This document shows, one piece after another, positions 29,520-45,535 of a stretch of DNA of 64,000 nucleotides. Position numbers and translations under genes: made by a program. Every line of letters starts with the position of its first letter. Positions within the stretch are counted from its first letter, which is position 1. The DNA comes from Duganella levis. Lineage in GTDB: Bacteria > Pseudomonadota > Gammaproteobacteria > Burkholderiales > Burkholderiaceae_D. Location of the stretch: NCBI RefSeq assembly GCF_009857605.1, contig NZ_WWCT01000001.1:434001-498000 (forward strand), read 5' to 3'. Below the pieces are notes generated by a model. The model did not search any database. It had not been told where the DNA came from and saw only the letters and a program-made list of their open reading frames with translations.

Positions 29520-31145
29520 TCAGGCGGCACGGCGCAGTTGGTTATCGTCGGGCGCAGGCAACGCCAGACGCTGCGGCAAAGGCTGGACGACGGCCTGCTG
29601 CGCATCCAGCTTGAACGAGCCGACCAGCTCGGCCAGTTCGCGCGCCTGCGCCTGCATCGCCTCGGCGGCGGCCGCCGCTTCCTCCACCAGCGCGGCATTC
29701 TGCTGGGTCACGTCGTCCATATCGCTGATGGCCGTGTTGACCTGCAAGATGCCGTGCTCCTGCTCGGCGCTGGCGGCGCTGATGTCGCCGATAATCGCCG
29801 TCACCTTGTGCACGCTGGCGACGATATCGGTCATCGTCGCGCCGGCCGTTTCGGCCAGGGCGCTGCCATTGGCCACGCGCTCGGCGGAATCCTGGATCAG
29901 CTTCTTGATCTCCTTGGCCGCCTCGGCCGAACGATGGGCCAGGCTGCGTACCTCGCTCGCCACCACGGCGAAGCCGCGCCCCTGCTCACCGGCGCGGGCC
30001 GCCTCCACCGCCGCATTCAGGGCCAGGATATTGGTCTGGAAGGCGATGCTGTCAATCACGCTGGTGATGTCGCTGATCTTGTGCGCGTACTCGTTGATGC
30101 TGGCCATGGTGCGCACCACTTCCGACACCACCGCCCCGCCCTTGCCCGCCACTTCCGATGCCGACAACGCCAGCTGATTGGCCTGGCGCGCATTGCTGCT
30201 GTTCTGCTTGACCGCCGACGTCAGCTCCTCCATCGCCGACGCCGTTTCCTCCAGCGCGCCAGCCTGATGCTCGGTGCGGCGCGACAGATCCAGATTGCCG
30301 TTGGCGATTTCGCGCGAGGCCGAATCGATGGCCACCGCGCCGTCACGCACGCGGCCGACGGTATCGGCCAGGCGACCGGTCATGTGGCTGAGCGCATCGA
30401 ACAGCTTGCCGATCTCGTCGCTGCGGTCATGCGCCAGCGCGCCGCGCAATTCCCCGCCGGCCACCTGCTCGGCCAGCGACACCGCCTGCGTCAGCGGCCG
30501 CACGATGCTGCGCGTCAGCAGCCAGGCCAGCACCGCGCCCAGCGCCAGCGTCGCCAGACCGAAGCCCGTCAACAAGGCGCGGCTGCTCTGATATTGGGAC
30601 GCCGACTGTTCCGCCAGCGCCTTGGCCTGCGCGGCCTGATACGCCAGCAATTGCTCCAGCGCGCCGGCGTAAGCCTTGAACACGGCCGGCCACTGGTTAT
30701 CCAGCAGATCGCCGACTTCCTGGGTGCGACCACTATCCTTGAATTTGAACAGTTCGCCGCGCAGCGTCATGAAGGCCGCCTTCTTGCTTGCCACCGCGCC
30801 CAGCAGCTTGGCTTCCTCGCCGCCGGCCGGCATGGCTGCCAGTTGCCGTTCCATATCAGCCGCGCGCTTGTCGCCGGCGGTCAGCTGGGCCTGGAAGATA
30901 TCAGCCACCTCCAGGCTGTCGCTGCGGGCAATCGACATCGCCCGCAGCCCGTTCAATTCGGTCATGCCCAGCAGCTCGGACGTCAATTGCTGCCGTGCCA
31001 GTTTTTCATGCACGAGGTTGGAGGCGGTATCGTTGGCCGTTTGCAGCCGCCACAGCGACAGCACGGACATGCAGGCCATCACCAGCAACAACACGGCAAA
31101 CGATGCCACTACACGCATGCCGGTATTCAATTGGGGAAATTTCAT
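29520..31145 (-). CDS. Methyl-accepting chemotaxis protein
   Basis: This is a 541-residue chemoreceptor. A first membrane helix lies at 11-31, and a four-helix-bundle periplasmic domain at about 35-185. A second helix at about 190-212 ([18 protein letters not shown]) is followed by HAMP and a long cytoplasmic signalling coil. The tip carries the universal hairpin [20 protein letters not shown] and [15 protein letters not shown]. No NWETF-type C-terminal pentapeptide for CheR/CheB is present; the tail is proline-rich. The ligand is unknown. It is divergent from the siaA-like gene across 183 bases. Confidence 0.95.
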   Translation of the reverse strand: MKFPQLNTGMRVVASFAVLLLVMACMSVLSLWRLQTANDTASNLVHEKLARQQLTSELLGMTELNGLRAMSIARSDSLEVADIFQAQLTAGDKRAADMERQLAAMPAGGEEAKLLGAVASKKAAFMTLRGELFKFKDSGRTQEVGDLLDNQWPAVFKAYAGALEQLLAYQAAQAKALAEQSASQYQSSRALLTGFGLATLALGAVLAWLLTRSIVRPLTQAVSLAEQVAGGELRGALAHDRSDEIGKLFDALSHMTGRLADTVGRVRDGAVAIDSASREIANGNLDLSRRTEHQAGALEETASAMEELTSAVKQNSSNARQANQLALSASEVAGKGGAVVSEVVRTMASINEYAHKISDITSVIDSIAFQTNILALNAAVEAARAGEQGRGFAVVASEVRSLAHRSAEAAKEIKKLIQDSAERVANGSALAETAGATMTDIVASVHKVTAIIGDISAASAEQEHGILQVNTAISDMDDVTQQNAALVEEAAAAAEAMQAQARELAELVGSFKLDAQQAVVQPLPQRLALPAPDDNQLRRAA

Positions 31146-31328
31146 AGCTACTCATGAGGGAAAATGCGCCTTCTGCGCGAATTCTCCCCAATCTACACAC
31201 CCAATGTGACGCCAGCATTACCGTGCGGCAATATGTGCAACAGAGTTTTCTTTTAGTTAATATGTAATGAGCTTGTAATAATTGCCCGCTAGCATGGAAG
31301 GCTCAGTGTTGATAAAGGGTTCCCGGCC

Positions 31329-32552
31329 GTGGAGTTCAATGCCTCTCGTTTGCACCTGCCCCGTTTTCGTCTCTCCGTTGCCGCCGACCTGTGCGTGGAG
31401 ACCATTTCGGTCCTGTCCGACACGACCAATTTCGCCGTCCTGGAGCTGTTCACCGAGCGCCGCGACCTGATGAGCCTGCCCGTCATCGAGAGCGGCCGCC
31501 CGATCGGCCTGATCAGCCGCAACATCTTCATGTCGCAAATGTCCAAGCCCTTCTACCATGAGCTGTACGGCAAGAAGAGCTGCATCGCCTTCATGGACAA
31601 GGAACCGCTGATCGTCGACGCCAATATGACCATCGAAGCGCTGACCTTCCGCGCCGTGGAATCAGGCGAAAAAGCACTGGCCGACGGCTTCATCGTCACC
31701 CGTGACGGCGCACTGGCCGGTGTCGGCTTCGGTTTGCAGCTGATGAACGTGGTGGCCAATATGCAGGCCGAGAAAAACCGCCAGATCATGCACAGCATCG
31801 ACTACGCCAGCGTAATCCAGCGCTCGCTGCTGCGCCCATCCAACCTGGCGCTGTCCGATGCGCTGGATGACGCCCACCTCGAATGGCAGCCGCGCGACGT
31901 GGTCGGCGGCGACTTCTATCACTTCGCAAAATATGAAGACGGCTGGTTCGCCGCCATCGCCGACTGCACCGGCCACGGCGTGCCGGGCGCTTTCATGACG
32001 CTGATTTCTTCGTCGACGTTGACGCAGGCCCTGCAGCAACTGGGCCCGCGTGATCCGGCCAAGCTGATTGCCGAAGTCAATCGCGGCGTCAAGGGCATGC
32101 TGGGCCAGGTCGAAGGCCACGGCCACACCGAATCCAACGACGGCATGGACGCCGCCTTTATGTGGTTCGACAACGCCACCCGCCAGTTGCGCTTTTCCGG
32201 CGCCAAGCTGTCGCTGTTCCAGCTCGACCCCGACCAGCAATCGGTGCAGACCGTCGACGGTGAACGCATGGGCGTCGGCTATACCGACTCGCCGCTGGAC
32301 TACAGCTGGACCAACAAGATCATCACCATCCCGGAAGGCAGCCTGCTGTTCCTGACCACCGATGGCCTGATCGACCAAATTGGCGGCGCCAAGGACATTG
32401 CCTACGGCAAGCGCCGCATGCGCGATGTGCTGCTGGCCCAGCGCACCGAATGCGCGCGCCATGTGGCGCAGGCGATGCTGGACGATTACCAGGCGTGGCA
32501 AGGCGAACAGCCGCGCCGCGACGACCTGACCTTTTTCTGCTTACGTCCGTAA
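31329..32552 (+). CDS. siaA: CBS-domain PP2C/SpoIIE phosphatase, SiaA-like
   Basis: This is a 407-residue serine/threonine phosphatase. The N-terminal 150 residues form a CBS-type sensor pair (VLELFTERRDLMSLPVIESG and ADGFIVTRDGALAGVG) rather than the membrane HAMP region of Pseudomonas SiaA. The SpoIIE/PP2C domain (about 165-405) has the metal ligands in DVVGGDFYHF and ADCTGHGVPGAFM, and TDGLIDQIGG near the end. In the Sia switch it dephosphorylates SiaC and so activates the cyclase. The start is GTG after AAGGG. It begins a four-gene unit with siaB, siaC and siaD homologues. The cytosolic input is a departure from the known system. Confidence 0.9.
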   Translation: MEFNASRLHLPRFRLSVAADLCVETISVLSDTTNFAVLELFTERRDLMSLPVIESGRPIGLISRNIFMSQMSKPFYHELYGKKSCIAFMDKEPLIVDANMTIEALTFRAVESGEKALADGFIVTRDGALAGVGFGLQLMNVVANMQAEKNRQIMHSIDYASVIQRSLLRPSNLALSDALDDAHLEWQPRDVVGGDFYHFAKYEDGWFAAIADCTGHGVPGAFMTLISSSTLTQALQQLGPRDPAKLIAEVNRGVKGMLGQVEGHGHTESNDGMDAAFMWFDNATRQLRFSGAKLSLFQLDPDQQSVQTVDGERMGVGYTDSPLDYSWTNKIITIPEGSLLFLTTDGLIDQIGGAKDIAYGKRRMRDVLLAQRTECARHVAQAMLDDYQAWQGEQPRRDDLTFFCLRP

Positions 32553-32564
32553 TAGGAGCTTCAC

Positions 32565-33122
32565 TTGTTGTACAAAGAATTCAGCGATTTTTATGAAGTG
32601 GCCCGCAAGCGCCACATCATCTTCTTCTACGTGGGCTACTTCTCGCAGCACGTGGTAGCGGCCATTTCGGAGACCATCAAGGCGCGGCTGGATACGGCCG
32701 GCGCGGCCGGACCGACGCGCCGCCGCATTTTCTCGTCGTTTGTCGAAATGTCGCAGAACATCATGCACTACTCGTCCGACACGCTGACGCCGGGCGACGC
32801 CACCGAGAACCAGATGCGGCGCGGCTCGTTCTGCATCGGCATGAAGGACGACAGTTTCTTCCTGCTGTGCGCCAATCCGGTCGACAGCGCCAACGCGGAA
32901 AACATCCGCAGCCGCCTGGAACCGCTGCATTCCATGAGCATGGAAGAGATCAAGCTCGCTTACAAGAAGGCGCTGCGCGACGAAACGCCAACTGACAGCA
33001 AAGGCGCAGGTCTGGGCTTCCTGACCATGGCGCGCGACGCCAGCGAACCGCTGGAATTCGAATTCGTGCAGGATGAGCACAATCCGGACACCACGGTCTT
33101 CTGCATCAAAGCGATTATCTGA
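32565..33122 (+). CDS. siaB: SiaB-family protein kinase
   Basis: This 185-residue GHKL-type kinase (DUF6272) phosphorylates SiaC on a serine or threonine. The N-box is FVEMSQNIMHYSSD at about 50-63, and the glycine-rich ATP lid is GAGLGFLTMAR near 148. In Pseudomonas SiaB opposes the phosphatase SiaA. The start is a TTG six bases after a strong AGGAG, with no better start downstream. It follows siaA by 12 bases and is followed by siaC 19 bases later, so the module is one operon. Confidence 0.88.
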   Translation: MLYKEFSDFYEVARKRHIIFFYVGYFSQHVVAAISETIKARLDTAGAAGPTRRRIFSSFVEMSQNIMHYSSDTLTPGDATENQMRRGSFCIGMKDDSFFLLCANPVDSANAENIRSRLEPLHSMSMEEIKLAYKKALRDETPTDSKGAGLGFLTMARDASEPLEFEFVQDEHNPDTTVFCIKAII

Positions 33123-33141
33123 ACATACTGAGAAATATAAA

Positions 33142-33528
33142 ATGGAACCACTCTTCATCGCCGCTTCGCCCACTTCGCCGGAAGTCGATTTCCGCTTCGA
33201 CCAGCACACGCTGTCGATCAAGGGCGAATCCTATCCAGAAAACGCCGCCGCCTTCTACGGTCCTGTGATCGCGCGCGTAAAGGCTTACCTCGACCAGTGC
33301 AGCGATGCCGAGATCACCGTGCACGTATCGCTGGCCTACTTCAACAGCTCCAGCACCAAGATGCTGTTCAGTTTCTTCGAGGCGCTGAACGAAGCCGCCA
33401 TGGCTGGCAATCAGGTGCGCCTGAACTGGTATCACGACGAAGATGACGACACCATTCTCGAATTCGGCCAGGAACTGCAGGACGATTTCGGCGCGCTGGA
33501 CTTCCACGATCACGCAGTGAGCAACTGA
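33142..33528 (+). CDS. siaC: SiaC-family regulatory protein (DUF1987)
   Basis: This 128-residue STAS-like protein binds and activates the diguanylate cyclase SiaD when unphosphorylated. The signature LSIKGESYPENAAAFYG lies at 24-40 and the phosphorylation region is SLAYFNSSSTKML at 63-75. In the family as I remember it the residue after the asparagine is threonine (T68 in Pseudomonas); here it is S69, with S70, S71 and T72 following. The ATG at 33142 begins the conserved N-terminus; upstream codons overlap siaB. It overlaps the siaD start by one base. Confidence 0.88.
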   Translation: MEPLFIAASPTSPEVDFRFDQHTLSIKGESYPENAAAFYGPVIARVKAYLDQCSDAEITVHVSLAYFNSSSTKMLFSFFEALNEAAMAGNQVRLNWYHDEDDDTILEFGQELQDDFGALDFHDHAVSN

Positions 33529-34298
33529 TGAAACCCACGGCCGACGCCGACCTGTTTGCGCTGGAAAGCGCCGCGCTGGCGAACGCCAAGGCGGCACACG
33601 CCGATTCCAGCGCCGACCCACGCGCGGCGCTGGCCGAAATGATCGTTCATTACGAGCGCCTGATGCGCGAGAGCCGCCGCCTGATCCGCCGCAGCGACCG
33701 CGCAGAACTGGACATGAACCAGATGAACCGCCAGCTGCACGAACTGGCGCAGCAGCTGGAATACCGCGCCACCCACGATCCGCTGAGCGGCGCGCTGAAT
33801 CGCGCCGCCGTCATCGAGCAGGCATCGGATTGCCTGGAACACGGCGACATGGCGCTGATCGTGCTGGATATCGATCATTTCAAGTGGATCAACGACGACT
33901 TCGGCCACCCGGCCGGTGACACCGTCATCAAAACTGTGGTGGACTGCCTGAAGGCGCTGTTCGGCCCCGGCATCGCCATCGGCCGCGTCGGCGGCGAAGA
34001 ATTCTCGGTGGTGTGGCCCACCTCCTCGCCCGAAGAAGCCAAGGAAGTGGGGATGCGCATCTGCGACGCCATCGCCGACCAGGTCTTCGGCGCGCCGATC
34101 AACCGCCAGGTCACGGCCAGCGTGGGCGTCAGCTGGAACAGCATGAACACCAGCTTCGAGCTGGCCTACAGCCGCGCTGACGAGGCGCTGTACGCCGCCA
34201 AGCGCGCCGGCCGCAATTGCGTCAAGCTGTATTCGCAGCTGCCGCTGCCGGTCACCCAGCCACCAACGTCCGAAGACGCTTCAACTCCTTGCCATTAG
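33528..34298 (+). CDS. siaD: SiaD-like GGDEF diguanylate cyclase
   Basis: This 256-residue cyclase makes cyclic di-GMP from two GTP. A coiled-coil stalk spans about 30-85 (HYERLMRESRRLIRRSDRAE), and the GGDEF domain follows (THDPLSGALNRAA start) with an intact active site RVGGEEFSVVW. The RxxD inhibitory site normally just upstream is not there (GPGIAIG instead), so product feedback may be weak. It is the output of the Sia switch; SiaC should bind the stalk. The start overlaps the siaC stop (TGATG). The last 47 bases overlap the convergent yjjJ-like gene. Confidence 0.9.
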   Translation: MKPTADADLFALESAALANAKAAHADSSADPRAALAEMIVHYERLMRESRRLIRRSDRAELDMNQMNRQLHELAQQLEYRATHDPLSGALNRAAVIEQASDCLEHGDMALIVLDIDHFKWINDDFGHPAGDTVIKTVVDCLKALFGPGIAIGRVGGEEFSVVWPTSSPEEAKEVGMRICDAIADQVFGAPINRQVTASVGVSWNSMNTSFELAYSRADEALYAAKRAGRNCVKLYSQLPLPVTQPPTSEDASTPCH

Positions 34299-35628
34299 CC
34301 TTGCAGACGGCGCGGAAACCAGCGCTGATGCGTTCATCGGCGCCGGCCGCGCGCCAGAACACGATGGCCGCATCGGCTGCCGCCAGCCAGTCGTCGCGCT
34401 CCGCAGGCAGGGGCAGCGATGGCGCATAGTCACGCTGCGGCAACTCCACGCCGCGCGCCGGTGCATACAGCATCGGCAGCATGTCGTAGGCTGGCGCCAA
34501 TGCCAGTGGCGGCTTGCCGCTCTCCCCCGGCACGAAAGCCAGGTTCCCCTCATGCATATCGCTGTTGGCGATCAGCCGGCCGAAGTGATACAGGCGGTTG
34601 ATGGCCGCATGCGTGTCGGCGCTGATATAACGTTCGGCCAACAGGCGGGCGGCGGCACGGCTCCAGTTTTCGCCGGCCATGCCGAATAAGGCGGCGTCCA
34701 GCGCGGCCCAGGTGCAGACTGCCGAGCGGCCGAATTCACCATGGCGGTCGAAGCGCTCGACTTCCAGAAAAGTACGATGGGCGGCGCGATGGATGCGGCT
34801 GCGCGCGGCCGGCAATCTCAGTTCGGCCGCGATGGTATCCAGCGCCAGGTGTTCGCACACCAGCAGGTCGGACCAGCGCTGCACGCCCGGCGTCTGGTCA
34901 TTGCCGGAGAATTTGACGATGACGTGGGCGCTGTCGCCGCCATGCTCGCGGAAGGCGGTAAATTTCGGGAATTCGCCGCCGGCCGAGGAGCCTGCGTCGC
35001 CAGCCTGCATCGCCGCTGCGGCCAGTTCGGGATAGGCGCGTTCGGCCAGCAGCGCCTGCCCTTGCTGCATGCTCTCCAGGTGGCGCCGGTATGCGGCCTC
35101 GCCGATGATGTAGTTGCCGGCGGTGTCGTGGCCCAGTTGCGCCAGCATGTAGAGGATGTCGTCCTCCGGCCATTTCTGCGGATCAGGACCGACTTGCAGC
35201 AAGCCGGCATAGTTGCGGGCGAAGTTGCGGCCTAAAAAACCCTGCGGCCGCATATCGTCCAGCGGATATGGCAGTCCGGGGAACCAGCCATCGCGCATTT
35301 CCGCCGCCAGCGGCCATTCAAGCGCTTGTTCGTAGCGCAACGCGCAGCCGGCCGGATAGATCGGATCAAGCATGGCGATCTGCTCACCGCGTCCTTTGCG
35401 GTCAATGCGGTAGACAGGAATCGATTCGGTGCTGCCGCGCAGCGGACGGCGGGCGGCGTAACTGGTACGGCGGGCGGCGCCGCGCACCACGATCTGGTCG
35501 CCCAGTTCACGCACCATGCGCATCATGGTGGCGCGGCTAAGCGTGGGACGGCTTTTCTGCAGGCGCAGCAGCAGATCGGCGCCGGACAGCACGCGCGCAA
35601 GTCGGAGAATTTGTAGTATATCGGCCAT
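34252..35628 (-). CDS. yjjJ: YjjJ-type HipA-family kinase
   Basis: This 458-residue protein belongs to the HipA toxin/kinase superfamily, YjjJ branch. A winged helix at the N-terminus (SRPTLSRATMMRMVRELGDQ) is followed by the HipA kinase fold. The catalytic loop is SDMHEGNLAFV and the metal-binding motif is PAYDMLPM, both near residues 350-390. ATP-binding residues in KFSGNDQTPGVQRWSDLL are also present. HipA kinases phosphorylate a tRNA synthetase or related target and cause growth arrest; there is no separate hipB antitoxin here, because the DNA-binding domain is fused. Repeats just upstream of the start may be its own operator. The toxic activity is inference. Confidence 0.88.
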   Translation of the reverse strand: MADILQILRLARVLSGADLLLRLQKSRPTLSRATMMRMVRELGDQIVVRGAARRTSYAARRPLRGSTESIPVYRIDRKGRGEQIAMLDPIYPAGCALRYEQALEWPLAAEMRDGWFPGLPYPLDDMRPQGFLGRNFARNYAGLLQVGPDPQKWPEDDILYMLAQLGHDTAGNYIIGEAAYRRHLESMQQGQALLAERAYPELAAAAMQAGDAGSSAGGEFPKFTAFREHGGDSAHVIVKFSGNDQTPGVQRWSDLLVCEHLALDTIAAELRLPAARSRIHRAAHRTFLEVERFDRHGEFGRSAVCTWAALDAALFGMAGENWSRAAARLLAERYISADTHAAINRLYHFGRLIANSDMHEGNLAFVPGESGKPPLALAPAYDMLPMLYAPARGVELPQRDYAPSLPLPAERDDWLAAADAAIVFWRAAGADERISAGFRAVCKANGKELKRLRTLVAG

Positions 35629-35629
35629 A

Positions 35630-35668
35630 TGAAACGTTTTATGAAACGATTCTAATGAACCAAATATA
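35630..35668 (-). promoter_or_regulatory. Direct repeats and -10 element upstream of the YjjJ-type gene
   Basis: TATGAAACG occurs twice 12 bases apart (35629-35637 and 35641-35649), directly upstream of the yjjJ-type start at 35628. A third TGAAACGATTAT copy lies at 35707-35718, at the end of the next gene. A minus-strand TATATT at 35663-35668 is a plausible -10. The repeats would sit between start of transcription and the ATG, which suits autorepression by the fused winged helix. Confidence 0.4.
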
Positions 35669-35714
35669 GCATATTCAACGACTTACACGCATTTTTACCG
35701 TAACTGTGAAACGA

Positions 35715-36665
35715 TTATTTGACTGGAGTGAGCAAAGGCCTGCCGTCAAAATGCGCGCGCAGGTTGTCGACCACCAGTTCGCCCATGGCGTGACGGGTTT
35801 CCACAGTCAGGCTGCCGATGTGCGGCGTCAGCACCACGTTGTCCAGTTCACGCAGCGCGGCAGGCACGTTTGGCTCATCGGCGAAGACGTCCAGCGCCGC
35901 CATGCCCAGCTTACCGTCGCCCAGCGCGGCGATCAACGCATCTTCATCCACCAGCGAGCCGCGCGCGATGTTGACCAGCGTGCCTTGCGGGCCAAGCGCC
36001 GCCAGCGCCGCCGCATTCACCGTGTGATGCGTTGCCGCGCTGCCCGGCGCAGCCACCACCAGATAGTCGCTGGCCTCGGCCAGTGCCAGCAGCGAATCGG
36101 CGCGCGGCACCGGCGTGCCTTCGATGGCGCGCGGCTGGAAGTATTGCAGCTCCATGCCAAACGCCTGCGCGCGGTCGCCGATGGCCTGGCCAATGCGGCC
36201 GAAACCATAAATGCCACATACTTTGCCTCGCAAGGCGCGCGTCGGCTTGATTGGTTTGCCGGCTTCCCACGAGCCATCGCGCACGAAAGTATCCAGCGCC
36301 GGCAGGCGGCGCGCGGCGGCCAGCAGCAGCGTCAGCGCCAGGTCGGCCACGTCGTCGGTCAGCACGCCCGGGGTGTTGGTGACGGCGACACCGCGCACAC
36401 GCGTGGCTGCCAGGTCTACCGCATCGGTGCCGATGCCATTGACGGCGACGATTTCTATTTTTGGCAACTGCGCCAGCAGATCGGCCTTGATGCCGATCGC
36501 GCCGGTGGTCAATACGCCACGCACTTGCGGCGCCACGCCGGCCAGCCATTCGGCCTGCTGTTCGCGCGGCTGCTGCCACAGATGGTGGCAATGAAAATGC
36601 TGCTCCAACTGCGCCATCACATCGGCCGACGGACTGGCTGCCAGGACTAATACATCTGGTTTCAT
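35715..36665 (-). CDS. D-2-hydroxyacid dehydrogenase (hydroxypyruvate/glyoxylate reductase)
   Basis: This 316-residue NAD(P)-dependent oxidoreductase reduces glyoxylate, hydroxypyruvate or similar 2-oxoacids. The Rossmann motif is GIYGFGRIGQAIGDRA near 148. The catalytic triad is arginine in NIARGSLVDEDA, glutamate in DVFADEP and histidine in LTPHIGSLT. Length and arrangement fit the GhrB/GyaR-like family. The start at 36665 begins the conserved N-terminal strand (MKPDVLVLAASPS); an in-frame ATG 13 codons upstream adds nothing conserved. It lies upstream of the yjjJ-type gene on the same strand with an 86-base gap. Confidence 0.92.
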   Translation of the reverse strand: MKPDVLVLAASPSADVMAQLEQHFHCHHLWQQPREQQAEWLAGVAPQVRGVLTTGAIGIKADLLAQLPKIEIVAVNGIGTDAVDLAATRVRGVAVTNTPGVLTDDVADLALTLLLAAARRLPALDTFVRDGSWEAGKPIKPTRALRGKVCGIYGFGRIGQAIGDRAQAFGMELQYFQPRAIEGTPVPRADSLLALAEASDYLVVAAPGSAATHHTVNAAALAALGPQGTLVNIARGSLVDEDALIAALGDGKLGMAALDVFADEPNVPAALRELDNVVLTPHIGSLTVETRHAMGELVVDNLRAHFDGRPLLTPVK

Positions 36666-36792
36666 ATCGATACCTACTCGGGTTAGCATGTGGCGATTGT
36701 ACAAGCGCAGACGAATTCGCGTTGCCAGTCATAGACTTTCGGTCAGCATTTCCGTATGCTTGTTTCACCAACCAGAGGAGCGCGCCCTGATT

Positions 36793-43934
<7,142 letters not shown>

Positions 43935-44083
43935 TACAATCTCCTTAAGGGGACAGCTTCGGAAGTCTCAAGTGCGGCGCTTGTTGCCAAATTCAAGAGC
44001 CCGTTACTGTGCGACATGATCAATAGCAATTAATGTAATCTCTGACATTATTTAACAGCTTAACTCTCACCTGGACTCACTGC

Positions 44084-45205
44084 ATGCGCGCTCCGACCAA
44101 AACGACTCTTTTCCTAACCTTAGGCATGGCCCCGGCTCTGGCTTTCGCCCAGGCCTCCGACGTTGAGCTGCGCCTCGAACGCTGCTCGGTGCTGGGTGAC
44201 GCCAGCGCGCGCCTGGCCTGTTACGACGGCCTGGCCAAGAACGCGCCGGTGGTGCAGAAAGCCGGCGAGAACGCCATCGTCGCGCCGGCCGCCGACGCCA
44301 ACAATGGCACCGTCGCCTCGGCCGATGCGCCGGCCCGCACGCAGCCGGCCGCGCCGCCGCCGGAGCCGAACGTGTCGCCCAAGGTGGCCGCGCTGACCAC
44401 CATTGCGCCGGAAGACACGGTGTCGCGCATGGTGCAGGAATGGGAACTGGACCGTTCGGCCAAACGCGGCGTGTTCAATTTCCGCCCTCATCGTCCCAGC
44501 TATTTGTTACTCGCCAATTACAGCACCAGCTCCAACGATACGCCTTTTGAGGAGTTTACGCCGGGCGGCATCAAATCCAAGCACGTGGAGCTGACTTACC
44601 AGATCAGTTTCAAGATGAAGATGATCGAGCAGCTGCTGAGCACGCCAGTCGACCTGTGGTTCGGCTACACCCAGAACAGCTTCTGGCAAGCCTACAACCG
44701 CGCCGCTTCCAGCCCGTTCCGCGAAACCAACTACCAGCCTGAACTGATGCTGACCACGCCGCTGGCGCTGGACCTGGGCATTCTGGATGTCCGTTACCTG
44801 ACGCTGGCGCTGAACCACCAGTCGAACGGCCAGACCTCGACGCTGTCGCGCAGCTGGAACCGGATTTATGCGGAGGTGGGTGCGGAGAAAGGCAAGTTCG
44901 GCGTCTCGTTCCGCCTGTGGAAGCGGCTGGATAACGCCCGTTCGGACAACGACAACATCGACATCACCGATTACATGGGCCATGGCGACGTGCGCGCCAC
45001 CTACCGCTTCGACGGCCACGAGCTGTCGCTGCTGGCGCGGCGCAATATCTCGACCGGCCACGGCGCGCTGCAAGCCGGCTGGGCCTTCCCAGTGGTGGCC
45101 AACCTGAACGGTTACGTGCAGGTGTTCAGCGGCTACGGCCAGAGCCTGATCGACTACAACTATTCGCAGAAGTCGGTCGGCGCCGGCTTCCTGGTCAAGT
45201 TTTAA
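44084..45205 (+). CDS. pldA: Outer-membrane phospholipase A1
   Basis: OMPLA (373 residues) hydrolyses phospholipids that reach the outer leaflet of the outer membrane, preserving its asymmetry. The catalytic site is NHQSNG (H and S), with an SWNRIY helper motif, and the YTQNSFWQAYN and SSPFRETNYQPEL segments match E. coli PldA closely. A signal peptide (ALAFAQA) is followed by an alanine/proline-rich extension of about 95 residues that the E. coli enzyme lacks, containing ERCSVLGDASARLACYD, a motif shared with other secreted lipases. The C-terminus ends in F. A small membrane gene is convergent. Confidence 0.93.
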   Translation: MRAPTKTTLFLTLGMAPALAFAQASDVELRLERCSVLGDASARLACYDGLAKNAPVVQKAGENAIVAPAADANNGTVASADAPARTQPAAPPPEPNVSPKVAALTTIAPEDTVSRMVQEWELDRSAKRGVFNFRPHRPSYLLLANYSTSSNDTPFEEFTPGGIKSKHVELTYQISFKMKMIEQLLSTPVDLWFGYTQNSFWQAYNRAASSPFRETNYQPELMLTTPLALDLGILDVRYLTLALNHQSNGQTSTLSRSWNRIYAEVGAEKGKFGVSFRLWKRLDNARSDNDNIDITDYMGHGDVRATYRFDGHELSLLARRNISTGHGALQAGWAFPVVANLNGYVQVFSGYGQSLIDYNYSQKSVGAGFLVKF

Positions 45206-45399
45206 CGGGGATTGCCACCCAGGATGCGCGCCGGCAGCATGACGACGGCGCGCAGCAGCTCAAACACGCCCTCGACGCCGATGCCCACCAGCCGGAACGG
45301 CAAGGTGATCAACCACAGCACCGGATATAACACCAGCGCCAGCAACGCCAGCGGCCAGCAAAAGAACAGCAACGCCAGCCACAGTAAAAAACTCAGCAT
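45202..45399 (-). CDS. Small membrane protein, unrecognised
   Basis: This 65-residue hydrophobic protein has two likely membrane segments (residues 2-38, FLLWLALLFFCWPLALLALV and VLWLITLPFRLVGIGVEGV). Its ribosome site is GGGAGCTTCTC. It overlaps the end of pldA by four bases in the opposite direction and lies 136 bases from the TPR gene. I do not recognise a family. Comparable small proteins occur beside pldA in related genomes as far as I recall, but this is not proof of function. Confidence 0.5.
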   Translation of the reverse strand: MLSFLLWLALLFFCWPLALLALVLYPVLWLITLPFRLVGIGVEGVFELLRAVVMLPARILGGNPR

Positions 45400-45535
45400 G
45401 AGAAGCTCCCGATACGGTTAGTTTATTGTCTATAATGTCACTCTAATAGAGCAGTGCCGCACACGCAATCATCGTGCGACCAACTGCATAAAACGCCGAT
45501 CAATCGTCGGTTTCAGGGGACAAACGGAGTAGCTC

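Noticed and set aside
29538-31157. 539-codon open frame on the plus strand
   Set aside because: It is antisense to the chemoreceptor gene; composition bias and no similarity mark it as a shadow.
35706-35720. Third TGAAACG repeat as a separate operator for the dehydrogenase gene
   Set aside because: It lies at the end of that gene, not before its start. It is better explained as a third copy of the yjjJ-type repeat or chance.
36688-36792. ATG at 36688 as the start of the large phosphorelay protein
   Set aside because: It gives 35 arginine-rich residues before the signal-like helix and has no ribosome site, whereas TTG 36793 follows AGAGGAG.
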